Below are positions 1-9,800 of a stretch of DNA of 64,000 bases, in pieces. The stretch's first letter is position 1, and each line of letters opens with the position of its first letter. Below the pieces are notes generated by a model. It did no database searches. It saw only the letters and a list, made by a program, of their open reading frames with translations, and was not told the origin of the DNA. The position numbers and the translations under genes were made by a program. The stretch is from Sphingobacteriales bacterium (GTDB lineage Bacteria; Bacteroidota; Bacteroidia; Chitinophagales; Chitinophagaceae): the NCBI GenBank assembly GCA_003963365.1, contig RXJG01000002.1, positions 194,568-258,567 of the forward strand, written 5' to 3'.

Positions 1-1
1 C

Positions 2-109
2 TACCCGTTAACGCAGGAGTTTTACCAGGAAGAGCCGGGGTTTTGGCAAAGACATACCAAAACATTTAGTTACATGGAAAAACACGAATGTGTTAGTTCT
101 ATAAATTAA
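2..109 (+). CDS. 3' end of a gene entering from the left edge (frame uncertain)
   Basis: Two frames are open from the left edge on the plus strand. One runs to a TAA at 107-109 (35 codons) and would overlap the next gene tail-to-tail by 4 bp. The other runs from base 1 to a TAG at 67-69 (22 codons, starting LPVNAGVLPGRAG). Both use plausible codons and neither peptide is recognised, so I cannot decide between them. A rightward gene ending here fits the convergent minus-strand gene that follows. Confidence 0.25.
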   Translation, partial: YPLTQEFYQEEPGFWQRHTKTFSYMEKHECVSSIN

Positions 110-2022
110 TTGGCTGTAACCGTTAATTCGGTTCTCCTGTTCATTGCTTTGCCTGTTTCTGTTTTATTATCGGCAATGGGTTTGGTGGCGCCAAATCCTT
201 TCCATTGCAAGCGTTCTATGCGAACGCCTTTGTAGAGTAAATAATTGATAGCTGCTTTAGCTCTTTTATCGGAGAGGGTAAGATTATCCTGTGGTTTACC
301 AACATTGTCGGTATGTCCGCTGATAAGGATTTTGATGGTGGGATTATCCTTCATCAGCTGCACCACTTTATCCAGTTCCACCATCGACTCCGGTTTTAAA
401 TCAAACTTTTTTGTATCGAAGAAAATATTTTTTAATACGATGCTGGCATTTACTTCTATTGGCTGCAAAGGGATATCTTTTGTATAAACAGAATCAACAG
501 GGTTTCTGCTCAATGAAAAATTATCACTGTAAAATAAATATCCTTTGCGGTTTACATTGAAAGCATAATCTTTTCCAACCGGTAGTGTGATTAAATAATT
601 TCCGTTCTCATCAGTTTGCAGTTTGGAAATGGCTTGTCCGCTTTTTAGATCCAGTAATTCAACTAAAGAGGGTAAAGGTTGTTTTGTTTTTTTATCAAAT
701 ACATTTCCTTTTACCCATAATGTTCTGTTGGGACGAATATCCTCCCTCAGTTCGAATGAATAGATATCCAATTGCCCTTTAGTGTCCTGCATATCGCTGC
801 TGTAGTAAGCAGTTTTACCATCGGCTGTTACTACCAGTGTTCCCTCATCACCAATCGTATTGATAGGATAACCTAAATTTTCAGGCTTTCCCCAATTACC
901 GGTTGAATCCTTTCTCACTACAAACAAATCACTGCCGCCATAACCGGGTAAGTAATCAGAAGTAAAATACAATGTTTGATTATCGGCATGAATGAACGGA
1001 CAACTTTCATTACCCGGTGTATTAATATTGGGTCCGAGATTAACGGGATTCTTCCAGCTACCATTTGGTAAATGTTCACTTACCCAAATATCACTGCCAC
1101 CCAATCCATTTGGATCACGGGCGGTGAAATAAAGAAAACGTTTATCGGGCGATAAGCATGGTTGTGATTCCCAGAATTCTGTATTGATCGGTTCACCAAA
1201 GTTTAATGGTTCACTCCATCCTTTTGGAGTTTTCATAGAATAATACAGATCACAGCTGCCATTGCCGCCGGGGAAATTACATCCTGTAAATACCAGCATC
1301 TTTCCATCCAGCGAAATATTTTGAGCACCTTCATTTAGTTCGGTGTTGATGTTGCCGGATAACGGAACCGCTTTACTCCATTGGCCGTTTGTTTTGGTGG
1401 AAATAAAAAAGTCTTCATTCAATCCTTTTAATCTTCTGGTGAATACTAATTCATTGGCATCAATAGTGAGTGAAGGAAAATATTCTGATTCAGCAGTGTT
1501 AATGCTGTCGCCTAAATTCTTTGGTTGGAAAAGGTATTTGTCGTTTTTATGTTTATTGGCAAAGTCAATGGCAAACTCATAGCAACGTTTACGGTAGGCC
1601 GCTGCTTTTTTGGAACGATCATTTAATGTTTCATCTTTCAAAAATTCATTTACGGCATCCAATGCTTTATCAAACTGGCCATTACCCGCTAATGATATTG
1701 AATAGGGAAGATTGAATTCCTCAAAATAACCCGCATCAATAGCTTTTGCTTTTTCAAATGATTCAACGGAAGCCTTATAATTTTTTAATTCAGCATAGGC
1801 ACTGCCTTTGGAAAGCCAGGCATCTTCAAAGCCGGGTTCAATAGCAATGGCTTCATCCATTAATTGAATGGCATATTTATAATTCCGGTTCTGACTGATT
1901 TCATTCATTGCTTTTGAATAAAGTCCGCCGGCTTTTTCACCCACTTTCTTTGGATCGTAACCCTGGGAAAAGGAAATGAGAAATAAGAAATGAGCAATAA
2001 GAAATGAGAAAATAATTTTCAT
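106..2022 (-). CDS. PorE-like envelope protein: TPR, PD40 propeller, CRD, OmpA domain
   Basis: A 638-residue exported protein. Residues 1-21 are a signal peptide. TPR-like helices follow (about 25-135), then at least five PD40 blades (about 180-430, each with a Ser/Asp-rich turn followed by a strand such as LYFT), a carboxypeptidase-regulatory-like domain (about 435-520), and an OmpA peptidoglycan-binding domain (about 530-638) with the GHTDNVG and LSDKRA motifs. This order is that of PorE, a peptidoglycan-anchored part of the type IX secretion system, but Bacteroidota carry several paralogues with the same layout, so a T9SS role is inference. The protein probably sits in the periplasm bound to peptidoglycan. 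No other por/gld genes are adjacent. The signal-peptide codons are made of a heptamer repeat (1973-2007). Confidence 0.85.
   Translation of the reverse strand: MKIIFSFLIAHFLFLISFSQGYDPKKVGEKAGGLYSKAMNEISQNRNYKYAIQLMDEAIAIEPGFEDAWLSKGSAYAELKNYKASVESFEKAKAIDAGYFEEFNLPYSISLAGNGQFDKALDAVNEFLKDETLNDRSKKAAAYRKRCYEFAIDFANKHKNDKYLFQPKNLGDSINTAESEYFPSLTIDANELVFTRRLKGLNEDFFISTKTNGQWSKAVPLSGNINTELNEGAQNISLDGKMLVFTGCNFPGGNGSCDLYYSMKTPKGWSEPLNFGEPINTEFWESQPCLSPDKRFLYFTARDPNGLGGSDIWVSEHLPNGSWKNPVNLGPNINTPGNESCPFIHADNQTLYFTSDYLPGYGGSDLFVVRKDSTGNWGKPENLGYPINTIGDEGTLVVTADGKTAYYSSDMQDTKGQLDIYSFELREDIRPNRTLWVKGNVFDKKTKQPLPSLVELLDLKSGQAISKLQTDENGNYLITLPVGKDYAFNVNRKGYLFYSDNFSLSRNPVDSVYTKDIPLQPIEVNASIVLKNIFFDTKKFDLKPESMVELDKVVQLMKDNPTIKILISGHTDNVGKPQDNLTLSDKRAKAAINYLLYKGVRIERLQWKGFGATKPIADNKTETGKAMNRRTELTVTAN
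1973..2007. repeat. Five heptamers forming the signal-peptide coding sequence
   Basis: Five consecutive 7-nt units on the plus strand: GAAATGA, GAAATAA, GAAATGA, GCAATAA, GAAATGA. On the coding (minus) strand they encode most of the hydrophobic core of the signal peptide of the PorE-like protein. The same unit family occurs next to thyA and folA. Confidence 0.8.
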
Positions 2023-2084
2023 TGGTTCGACTATAGCTATAAAACGAAGCTACTGGAAATTTATTCCTTGCGAGTGTTAAAAAA

Positions 2085-2152
2085 GTTGAAGGTTTAAAGG
2101 TTTAAAGTTTAAGCTGTTTGGTCTCGCAACTCGCCACTCACTACCCGCCACT
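2085..2152. repeat. 68-nt paired heptamer element
   Basis: It lies between the PorE-like gene and queE. The left arm (2085-2113) is GTTGAAG, GTTTAAA plus one extra G, GTTTAAA, GTTTAAG. A spacer of 11 nt follows, then a right arm (2125-2152) of CGCAACT, CGCCACT, CACTACC, CGCCACT. The total length equals that of the two copies inside waaA. The arms are not complementary here. Confidence 0.65.
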
Positions 2153-2154
2153 TC

Positions 2155-2841
2155 TTACGGTACATTAATATACTTATGAATCTGCAAACTCAGTTCCCAT
2201 TTCGGATGAGCTTTGATGTATTCAATAATGAGCGGCGTCATTTCTACAGCTTTATCCCATTCGGGTTGAAGATAGAGTTTGCAATTGGAGGAAACTTTGG
2301 CGGCATATTCTTCTGCCCAGCTAAAATCATGTTGATTAAAAATGACCACTTTTAATTCATTTGCCTCAGGACAAATTTCTTCTAAAGGCTTTTTAAATTT
2401 CTTGGGCGATAAACATATCCAATCCCAATCGCCACTCAAAGGATGTGCACCGGATGTTTCAATATTGGTACGGAAACCTGCATCGTGTAATGCCTTGGTC
2501 AGTGCATCTAAATTGTGCATAAGCGGTTCGCCGCCGGTAATAACAATTAGAGGAAGGTTGGTCGTTGACTGTTGACCGGTGACCGTATTTTGCCAACTGC
2601 CAACTGCCAACTGATTACTTGTTTCCTGCAGTGCTTTTTCAACAATTTTATCAATAGTAAATCGTGGATGTTTGCTTTCATCCCAGCTTTCTTTTACATC
2701 ACACCATACACAACCTACATCGCATCCGCCTAAGCGAATAAAATAAGCGGCTCTTCCCTGGTGGTATCCTTCACCCTGTAACGTGTAAAAGGATTCCATC
2801 ACCGGCAGTGATTGAGTTTTATTTTCAGTAATAACTGTCAT
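2155..2841 (-). CDS. queE: 7-carboxy-7-deazaguanine synthase (radical SAM)
   Basis: QueE converts 6-carboxytetrahydropterin to 7-carboxy-7-deazaguanine in queuosine biosynthesis, using a [4Fe-4S] cluster and SAM. Seen here: the FYTLQGEG motif near residue 18, the cluster cysteines C40, C44 and C47 (a Cx3CxxC spacing) and the ITGGEPL motif near residue 101. Residues about 75-95, between the first helix and the GGEP strand, are extra relative to the family and are encoded by heptamer repeats (2557-2617). The next gene on the strand is folD, upstream by 15 bp. M15 is an alternative start. No other queuosine genes are visible nearby. Confidence 0.93.
   Translation of the reverse strand: MTVITENKTQSLPVMESFYTLQGEGYHQGRAAYFIRLGGCDVGCVWCDVKESWDESKHPRFTIDKIVEKALQETSNQLAVGSWQNTVTGQQSTTNLPLIVITGGEPLMHNLDALTKALHDAGFRTNIETSGAHPLSGDWDWICLSPKKFKKPLEEICPEANELKVVIFNQHDFSWAEEYAAKVSSNCKLYLQPEWDKAVEMTPLIIEYIKAHPKWELSLQIHKYINVP
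2557..2617. repeat. Paired heptamer element inside queE
   Basis: Left arm 2557-2584: GTTGGTC, GTTGACT, GTTGACC, GGTGACC. Right arm 2590-2617: TTGCCAA, CTGCCAA, CTGCCAA, CTGATTA. It is wholly inside the queE reading frame and encodes a low-complexity loop (QLAVGSWQ...). The arms are partly inverse complements. Confidence 0.75.
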
Positions 2842-2856
2842 TATTGCAAAGGTAGT

Positions 2857-3735
2857 TTACTTGCTGCGCATCATATACGCATTGTATGTGTTCATCATCA
2901 GCCCGGCAATGGTCATTAAACCAACACCACCGGGAACAGGAGTTATATAACTGCATTTGGGTGCTACTTCATTAAATGCCACATCACCTTTTATGGCAAA
3001 GCCGCTTTTCTTAGTGGCATCGGCTACTCTTGTAATACCTACATCAATTACTATTGCTCCATCTTTTACCATATCAGCTTTTACAAATTCTGGTCTGCCC
3101 AATGCTGCCACAATAATATCTGCCTGCAAACACATTTCTTTTAAATTTTTGGTGGCAGAATGACAAGTAGTAACCGTACAATTTCCGGGATAAGTATTGC
3201 GGCTTAATAAAATGCTCATTGGTTTACCCACGATATTGCTTCTGCCAATTACCACGGCATGCAAACCTTTGGTTTCAATTTTATAATGTTCCAGCATTAA
3301 TAAAATTCCATAAGGAGTGGCGGGAATAAATGAAGGTAAGCCTGCTACCATTCTTCCTGTAGTTACGGGATGAAATCCATCCACATCTTTATCCGGATTG
3401 ATAGCCTCAATTACTTTGTCTTCTGAAATATGTTTGGGTAAAGGCAACTGAACTAAGATGCCATCTACTGCATCATCATTATTCAACTCGTCAATCACTT
3501 GTAATAACTCTGCTTCATTAATGGTTTCAGGAAAACGTTTCAGTGTAGATTCAAAACCTATCTCTGCACAGGTTTTTACTTTACTGGCCACATAAGTTTC
3601 GCTGGCGCCATTGTTGCCAACTAAAATAGCTGCTAAATGAGGTGTTCTTTTTCCCTGGGCTGATAATGCAGCAACTTTTCCTTTGATAATGTCTTTGATT
3701 GCCTGTGATGTGATTTTGCCATCTAAAATTTGCAT
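2857..3735 (-). CDS. folD: Methylenetetrahydrofolate dehydrogenase/cyclohydrolase
   Basis: FolD is a bifunctional cytosolic enzyme interconverting 5,10-methylene-, methenyl- and 10-formyl-THF with NADP. At 292 residues it is of usual length. Visible signatures are the catalytic Y48-x3-K52 (TYVASK), [20 protein letters not shown], the nucleotide-binding GRSNIVGKP, and [12 protein letters not shown] near the C-terminus. A TAATTTTG (minus strand, 3740-3747) resembling the Bacteroidota -7 box lies only 4 bp from the ATG, so the transcript may have a very short leader. The gene is divergent from the barrel gene at 3813. Confidence 0.96.
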   Translation of the reverse strand: MQILDGKITSQAIKDIIKGKVAALSAQGKRTPHLAAILVGNNGASETYVASKVKTCAEIGFESTLKRFPETINEAELLQVIDELNNDDAVDGILVQLPLPKHISEDKVIEAINPDKDVDGFHPVTTGRMVAGLPSFIPATPYGILLMLEHYKIETKGLHAVVIGRSNIVGKPMSILLSRNTYPGNCTVTTCHSATKNLKEMCLQADIIVAALGRPEFVKADMVKDGAIVIDVGITRVADATKKSGFAIKGDVAFNEVAPKCSYITPVPGGVGLMTIAGLMMNTYNAYMMRSK

Positions 3736-3812
3736 GGCGCAAAATTAAATGTCAATAATGGCTTTCTGTAATTAATTTTTAACACTTATCTTTCTTCATT
3801 AAAACCGACTGA

Positions 3813-4652
3813 TTGCGACAACTTATTTCTTTAGCATTTGTTCTGGCGTTTGCGTCAGCACAGGGCCAGGCTCTTCGTCAACCAATTGCGGCGAGGTACA
3901 CAGGATTAGGTGCCTACAGTAAAAATTTTGCCGATGTTTATTCCTTCACACAAAACCAGGCTGCATTAGCTAATGTTAAGTCAGCTGGTGTGGCTTTATA
4001 TGGTGAAAGAAGATTTTTGGTGCAGGAATTAAATCTTTATTCTGCTGTTTTAGCTGTCCCCACCAAATCTGGAAATTTTGGTGTACAGGCTGATTATTTT
4101 GGCTATAAGAATTTCAATGAATCACAAATTGGATTGACTTATGCAAGAAGCCTTGGGTCAAAGGTTGATATAGGCGTTAAGTTCAATTATTATGGATTAA
4201 AAATTCCAGCTTATGGGGATGCTTCGGCTGTAAATTTTGAAACCGGAGCGTTATTTCACCTGACCGATAAGTTGCATGCCGGCGTTCATGTATTTAACCC
4301 GGCAGGAGGTAAGTTGGGCAAGAATGAGAATGAAGAAAAGCTTGCTTCCGCTTACAAAGCTGGGTTGGGATATGAAGCATCGGATAAATTCTTTGTTAGT
4401 ATGGAAGTAGTGAAACAGGAAGATCAGCCCGTAAATGTGAATGCAGGATTCCAATACAATTTTATTAAACAGTTTATGATGCGGGCCGGTATTGCTACTG
4501 GTACCAGTAATAGTTATGCAGGTGTTGGATTGCTGGTGAAACAATTCAGGTTGGATGTAGTTACCAGTTATCATCCCCAGTTGGGCTTTACACCGGGGGT
4601 ATTAGTATTATTTGATTTTGGTAAACAAAAAGAAAACGCAAACGAGGAGTGA
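3813..4652 (+). CDS. PorV/PorQ-like outer-membrane beta-barrel protein
   Basis: A 279-residue exported protein with a TTG start and a short signal peptide ending near residue 19 (ASAQGQ). The rest is a run of alternating, aromatic-rich beta strands ending in VLVLFDFGKQ, typical of small Bacteroidota outer-membrane barrels. The early segment around residues 35-55 (TQNQAALA) resembles the NPAGLA region of PorV/PorQ/UPF0164 proteins, but the match is weak. It overlaps the next gene by 4 bp (GTGA), so the two are probably translated together. The function is not established. Confidence 0.7.
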   Translation: MRQLISLAFVLAFASAQGQALRQPIAARYTGLGAYSKNFADVYSFTQNQAALANVKSAGVALYGERRFLVQELNLYSAVLAVPTKSGNFGVQADYFGYKNFNESQIGLTYARSLGSKVDIGVKFNYYGLKIPAYGDASAVNFETGALFHLTDKLHAGVHVFNPAGGKLGKNENEEKLASAYKAGLGYEASDKFFVSMEVVKQEDQPVNVNAGFQYNFIKQFMMRAGIATGTSNSYAGVGLLVKQFRLDVVTSYHPQLGFTPGVLVLFDFGKQKENANEE

Positions 4653-6697
4653 GATATCTTTATATAATATTATTGAACCTCTCTTCTTTGTTTGCAATTG
4701 GGCAAACGGAAACACCCATTACTGAACAGCAGTTGGAAAACCTGGCTGATGCTGAACAGGCAGAAACAGAAGATGATTCCTATCTGCAATCATTAAATTA
4801 CCTGCGCAGAAATCCATTGAATCTAAACCGGTCAGATGAAAACGATTTAAAAGATCTGCGGTTGTTGACTGCTTTGCAAATTCAAAACTTTATCCGTTAC
4901 CGTTCTGTTTTTGGATATTTTATTAATGTATATGAGTTGCAGGCAATTCCCACATGGGATGTGGAAACCATTCAAAAAGTATTGCCTTTTGTAACGGTGA
5001 AGCCTGTTATAAATCTTAAAGAAGAAGCGGGGAAACGATTCAGGGGTGGTAATCACAGTTTGTTATTAAGAGAAACCTACATATTAGAAAAGTCAAGGGG
5101 ATTTAAGCAAAAGGACTCAGCCAATGCTACCAGCTTTTATCCCGGCAGCAGGGATAAAATTTTCCTGCGGTATAAATATGTTTATAAAAATTTATTACAA
5201 TATGGATTAGTAGGGGAGAAAGATGCGGGAGAACAATTTTTTAAAGGAAATCAAAAACAGGGATTTGATTTTTATTCGGCCCATTTATTTGCCAGAAATA
5301 TAGGTGCGATAAAAGCCCTGGCTTTGGGAGATTTTACGGTGAATCTTGGCCAGGGGCTTATTCAATGGCAAAGTTTGGCATTTAAGAAAAGTCCGGATGC
5401 TTTGAATATAAAAAGACAATCAGCCATTCTGCGTCCATATAATTCAGCCGGTGAAATTAATTTTCATCGTGGCGTGGGAATTACTTTACAAAAGAAAAGA
5501 TGGGAAGCAACCTTGTTTGGCTCTTTAAGAAAATTGGATGCCAATACCATTATTGATACCACAGCTAATTACGAAGAATTTATTACTTCTTTTTTAACCT
5601 CGGGTTATCATCGTACAGTGAGTGAGGTTGCTGATAAAGGCATGCAAAAACAATTGGCATTTGGTGCAAACTTAACTTACCGGGCTAATAAATGGCATTT
5701 GAGTGCAAACACTATTCAGTACAAATTTGATTTGCCGGTTAAGAAGAGTGCCCGGCCATATAATCAATTTTCGTTGTCAGGAAACCGCTGGGCAAATTAT
5801 AGTGTTGATTATAGTTATACCTGGAGAAACGTTCACTTTTTTGGAGAGACAGCGTTGGATTATAAAAATCATCATGCTACAGTAAATGGTTTACTGGTGA
5901 GCATGGATGCAAGAGCTGATTTCTCACTGGTGTACCGTAATATTTCAAAAGCTTACCAGTCTTTAAATGCCAATGCTTTTACAGAAAACACTTTTCCTAA
6001 TAATGAAAAAGGGCTATACGCAGGATTGACTTTACGACCCGCATCAGCGATCAGGATTGATGCCTATGCTGATATTTACCGCTTCCCATATCTGAAGTTT
6101 AATGTTGATGCGCCAACAACTGGTAGGGATTTTTTATTGCAGCTTTATTATAAGCCCAATAAACAGGCAGAGGTCTATACTCGTTACCGTACTGAAACGA
6201 AGCAGCAGAATTATAATCCGGATGATTTAACGATGAAGGAGCTGCCTTTTATTCCGAAGCAGAGCTGGCGAACACAGTTTGCCATGAAAATTAACCCCAA
6301 AGTAACCGTTCGCAGCCGCTTTGAATTGATGTGGTATGATAAACATGGACCACAGGCTGAAAACGGATTCCTCACTTATTTTGATTTTATATATAATCCT
6401 CCTTTGAAGCCACTGTCAGCAACCGTACGTCTTCAGTACTTTGAAACGGGTGGATACAACTCAAGGATATATGCATATGAAAATGATGTGTTATATAGTT
6501 ACAGTATTCCTGCTTTCTATAATAAGGGCTGGCGAACTTATCTGAATATCAATTATTCTTTCCGTAAAAACTTCCAGGCCTGGTTCCGTATATCACAAAC
6601 ATTGTATAAGGATAAAAATTTGATTGGTACTGGCTTAGATGAGATTACAGGTAATCACAGAACAGAAGTTAAGCTACAGTTGCTTTATGACTTTTAG
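4649..6697 (+). CDS. Helix-hairpin-helix outer-membrane protein
   Basis: 682 residues with a GTG start overlapping the upstream stop. A signal peptide (about 1-18) is followed by a helix-hairpin-helix segment (about 45-115: NLNRSDENDLKDLRLLTALQ and a second copy near VYELQAIP), as in ComEA/GspK-type proteins. The remaining 550 residues are aromatic, strand-rich and predicted to form a large barrel ending in LLYDF. This pairing of a small barrel with an HhH barrel recurs in Bacteroidota. Whether the HhH domain binds DNA or protein on the periplasmic side is unknown. Confidence 0.72.
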   Translation: MRYLYIILLNLSSLFAIGQTETPITEQQLENLADAEQAETEDDSYLQSLNYLRRNPLNLNRSDENDLKDLRLLTALQIQNFIRYRSVFGYFINVYELQAIPTWDVETIQKVLPFVTVKPVINLKEEAGKRFRGGNHSLLLRETYILEKSRGFKQKDSANATSFYPGSRDKIFLRYKYVYKNLLQYGLVGEKDAGEQFFKGNQKQGFDFYSAHLFARNIGAIKALALGDFTVNLGQGLIQWQSLAFKKSPDALNIKRQSAILRPYNSAGEINFHRGVGITLQKKRWEATLFGSLRKLDANTIIDTTANYEEFITSFLTSGYHRTVSEVADKGMQKQLAFGANLTYRANKWHLSANTIQYKFDLPVKKSARPYNQFSLSGNRWANYSVDYSYTWRNVHFFGETALDYKNHHATVNGLLVSMDARADFSLVYRNISKAYQSLNANAFTENTFPNNEKGLYAGLTLRPASAIRIDAYADIYRFPYLKFNVDAPTTGRDFLLQLYYKPNKQAEVYTRYRTETKQQNYNPDDLTMKELPFIPKQSWRTQFAMKINPKVTVRSRFELMWYDKHGPQAENGFLTYFDFIYNPPLKPLSATVRLQYFETGGYNSRIYAYENDVLYSYSIPAFYNKGWRTYLNINYSFRKNFQAWFRISQTLYKDKNLIGTGLDEITGNHRTEVKLQLLYDF

Positions 6698-6787
6698 CTA
6701 TATTTATCAAGTTGCTTAATTTATTTTTATCCAGCAGATGCAGCAGCTTATCCCCGTTATTTGTCTGTCATAATTATTTAACAAGTT

Positions 6788-6818
6788 TTTGGCAGTAACA
6801 ATTATGCCCTTAAATTTG
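6788..6818 (+). promoter_or_regulatory. Bacteroidota promoter for the susCD operon
   Basis: A TTTG box at 6788-6791 and TAAATTTG at 6811-6818 are separated by 19 nt, matching the Bacteroidota sigma consensus (TTTG, 19-21 nt, TAnnTTTG). It would give a leader of roughly 35 nt before the SusC ATG. Confidence 0.75.
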
Positions 6819-6860
6819 GCGTAGAACTGTTTTTTAAATCTAAACCTCAAAAATTCTGAC

Positions 6861-9800
6861 ATGAGAAAATTTTTAACTGTACTGACAGTACTGCTATTTT
6901 CATGTGTGGTTTATGCACAAAATCGCACAATTTCAGGGAAAGTAACAGATGACGGTGGTACACCCGTCTCGTTTGCTTCCATCAAAATTAAAGGTTCCAA
7001 AAAAGGTGTCGCTGCCGATGCCAATGGTTTTTTCAGCATTCCGGTTGAAAAAACAGGGGACATTACATTGGTTGTTTCTGCACAGGGCTTCGATGAAAGA
7101 GAAGTAGCTGTGGGATCTGACAATGTAGTGAACGTAACACTTAAACGAGCAGCCAACCAACTGCAGGAAGTGGTGGTAACAACTGCCCTTAACGTAAAAC
7201 GGCAGCCAAAATCTATTGGTTATGCCGCCGCTAACGTTACGCCTGCTCAAATTACATCATCTAAGGCCTTCAATTTAGGGCAGGCTTTAACGAACAAAGT
7301 GTCCGGGTTAACAGTATATAATACTTCCGCTGCTGTAAATGCTGCACCAAGGATTGTATTAAGAGGTCTCCGCTCAATTACTGGAGATAATACCGCACTC
7401 ATTGTGCTTGATGGTGTTCCGGTACCTTCAAACACATTAAACTACATCAACCCTAATGATGTTGAAAGTATCAGTATCCTCAAAGGTGGCCAGGCTGCTA
7501 CGCTTTTTGGTTCTGATGGTGTTAATGGTGCTATTGTTATTACAACTAAAAAAGGAACCGTTAAAAAACCAGAAGTAACTTTCACTCAAACATATAACGT
7601 AGAAAGGCTATCATTCCAGGCAAAATTCCAGAATGAATTTGGATCTGGATCAGCATATGGGGCAGACCTGAATGAAGACTTTCATCCAGCAGAAAACCAG
7701 GAATATGGTCCTGCTTTTGATGGTTCATTAAGGCCATTAGGTCGTGCACTGGCCAATGGAAAATATCAGTTGGTTCCTTACGCTGCTATACCCGGTATTC
7801 GTGATGCTTTGTGGGATAAAGGAAGTACTTCACAAACCGATGTATCTTACCGCTCCGGTACGGAATCAAGTAATTTCTTTGTTTCTTATCAAAATTTATC
7901 TTCAAAAGGTATTGTTTTTGGCGATAAGTATAACAGAAATGCATTCCGCATGAATTCATCTAATACCTACGGAAAACTTAAAGTTGGATTTGATGCAACT
8001 TATACATGGGATCGGGCTGACAGAACTAACTCCGATTTTTATTTCCTGGCTATTAACCAGAATGCATGGGCGCCGCTTGATCAGTTGAAAGATTGGAAGA
8101 ATAATCCTTTTGCTGACCCCAGTGGTTATTTTAATGATTATTACAATAACCCATGGTGGGAAATGGACAATAACCGTTTTGAAACAAAAAATAATTTCTT
8201 CAACGGTAACTTAAATCTGAATTTCAAAATCAATAACAGCCTTGATATAACTGGTCGTGTTGGTGTTGCCAATACGCAAACAGTTACTACTACTACCAGC
8301 AATCCCTATACATACAATGCATGGTCAGCAAGTACCAGTGGTGCGTATCTTACTCACTATAACAGAAACTATGATTTCTTCCTGACCAATGGAGGTCTTT
8401 TCAGAGCAAGAAGTACTCCTATTCCAGGTGGACTAGGGGAGAGTTATAGTAATGGTAACCGAATCAATGCTGATATTTTCACCACTTATAAACACAATCT
8501 CAGCAGCAGCGTTAACTTAAATGCTATTGTTGGGGGTAATGTTCAGGTTCGTACTTCAAAAGCTTTCAATACGAGTACAGCTGCCCTTGGTGTAGCCGAT
8601 TTCTTTAATCTTACTAATAGTGGTACCGGATTGTTTACATCTGGTAATTCCAGAACAGAGTCAAGAAAGATGGGTGCTTATGTTGATGTAACGGTTGGTT
8701 TCAATAACTATTTATTCCTTCATGGAACTTCAAGGTATGACTGGTCATCTGTATTCTACCTCCCGGGTCGTCCTTCAAGTTATTATGGATACTATACTTA
8801 TGGGGGTGACGTATCATTTGTATTAACTGATGCATTTCCTGTTATAAAAGGTAAAGTATTGAATTTTGCCAAACTAAGGGCAGGTTATAATACTAATGCC
8901 AACGATAACCTGTCGGCTCATCAGCTTGAACCCATATTCACTAATGCTCCCGGATTTCCTTTCTCAGGGTTGCTTGGTACATCTGTAGGAAATACTACAA
9001 TTTCCCCTTCTTTAAAGGCAGAAAAAGTACAATCATCAGAAGTGGGTGCTGAATTAGGGTTTTTACAAAACCGAATTAATATTGAAGGTTCTTATTATGT
9101 ACAACAGGCTACCCAGCAAATTCTCAACGTATCCATTTCATCAGCATCCGGTTACAGCAGCTATTTATTGAATGCAGCTGATGTTACCAATAAAGGATTT
9201 GAAGTTGATTTGAAAACGGTACCATACAGAAACAGAAACGTACAAGTTAACTTAAACTTCAACTACAGCAGAAATACAAACAAAGTAAATAAGCTTTATG
9301 CAGACAATGGATTAAACTCATTGATCTACCAGGGAGATAATAACAAAACGCTTAATGCAGAACTGGGCCAGATGTTTCCTTACCTCAAGACTACAGCCTG
9401 GTTAAGAGATCCGCAGGGACATGTTGTAATTGATCCTGCTGATGGATGGGCGTTAAAGCAAACTTCCACAATAGGAATTGGTAACACCATACCCAAAAAT
9501 ATCTTTGGTGTAAACATGAGTGTTACGTATAAGTTCTTAACCCTTTCTGCTAACGCTGAATACAGAGGAGATTATGTAGTTTATCATGATTTAGGAGAAG
9601 ATATGGCGTTTACAGGATCAAGTGCCATTACTACTTTGTATCATCGCCAGCAGTTTGTGTGGCCCAATTCAGTTTACTATGATGGTTCTAAATATGTACC
9701 TAATACCAATTATGCCGTTAACCAATATATAGCAGGCTACCAGGCTACTGGTGACCTTGGTTTCTCAAGAGGTTTCCAGGGTACCGGTGAGGCCTTCTAT

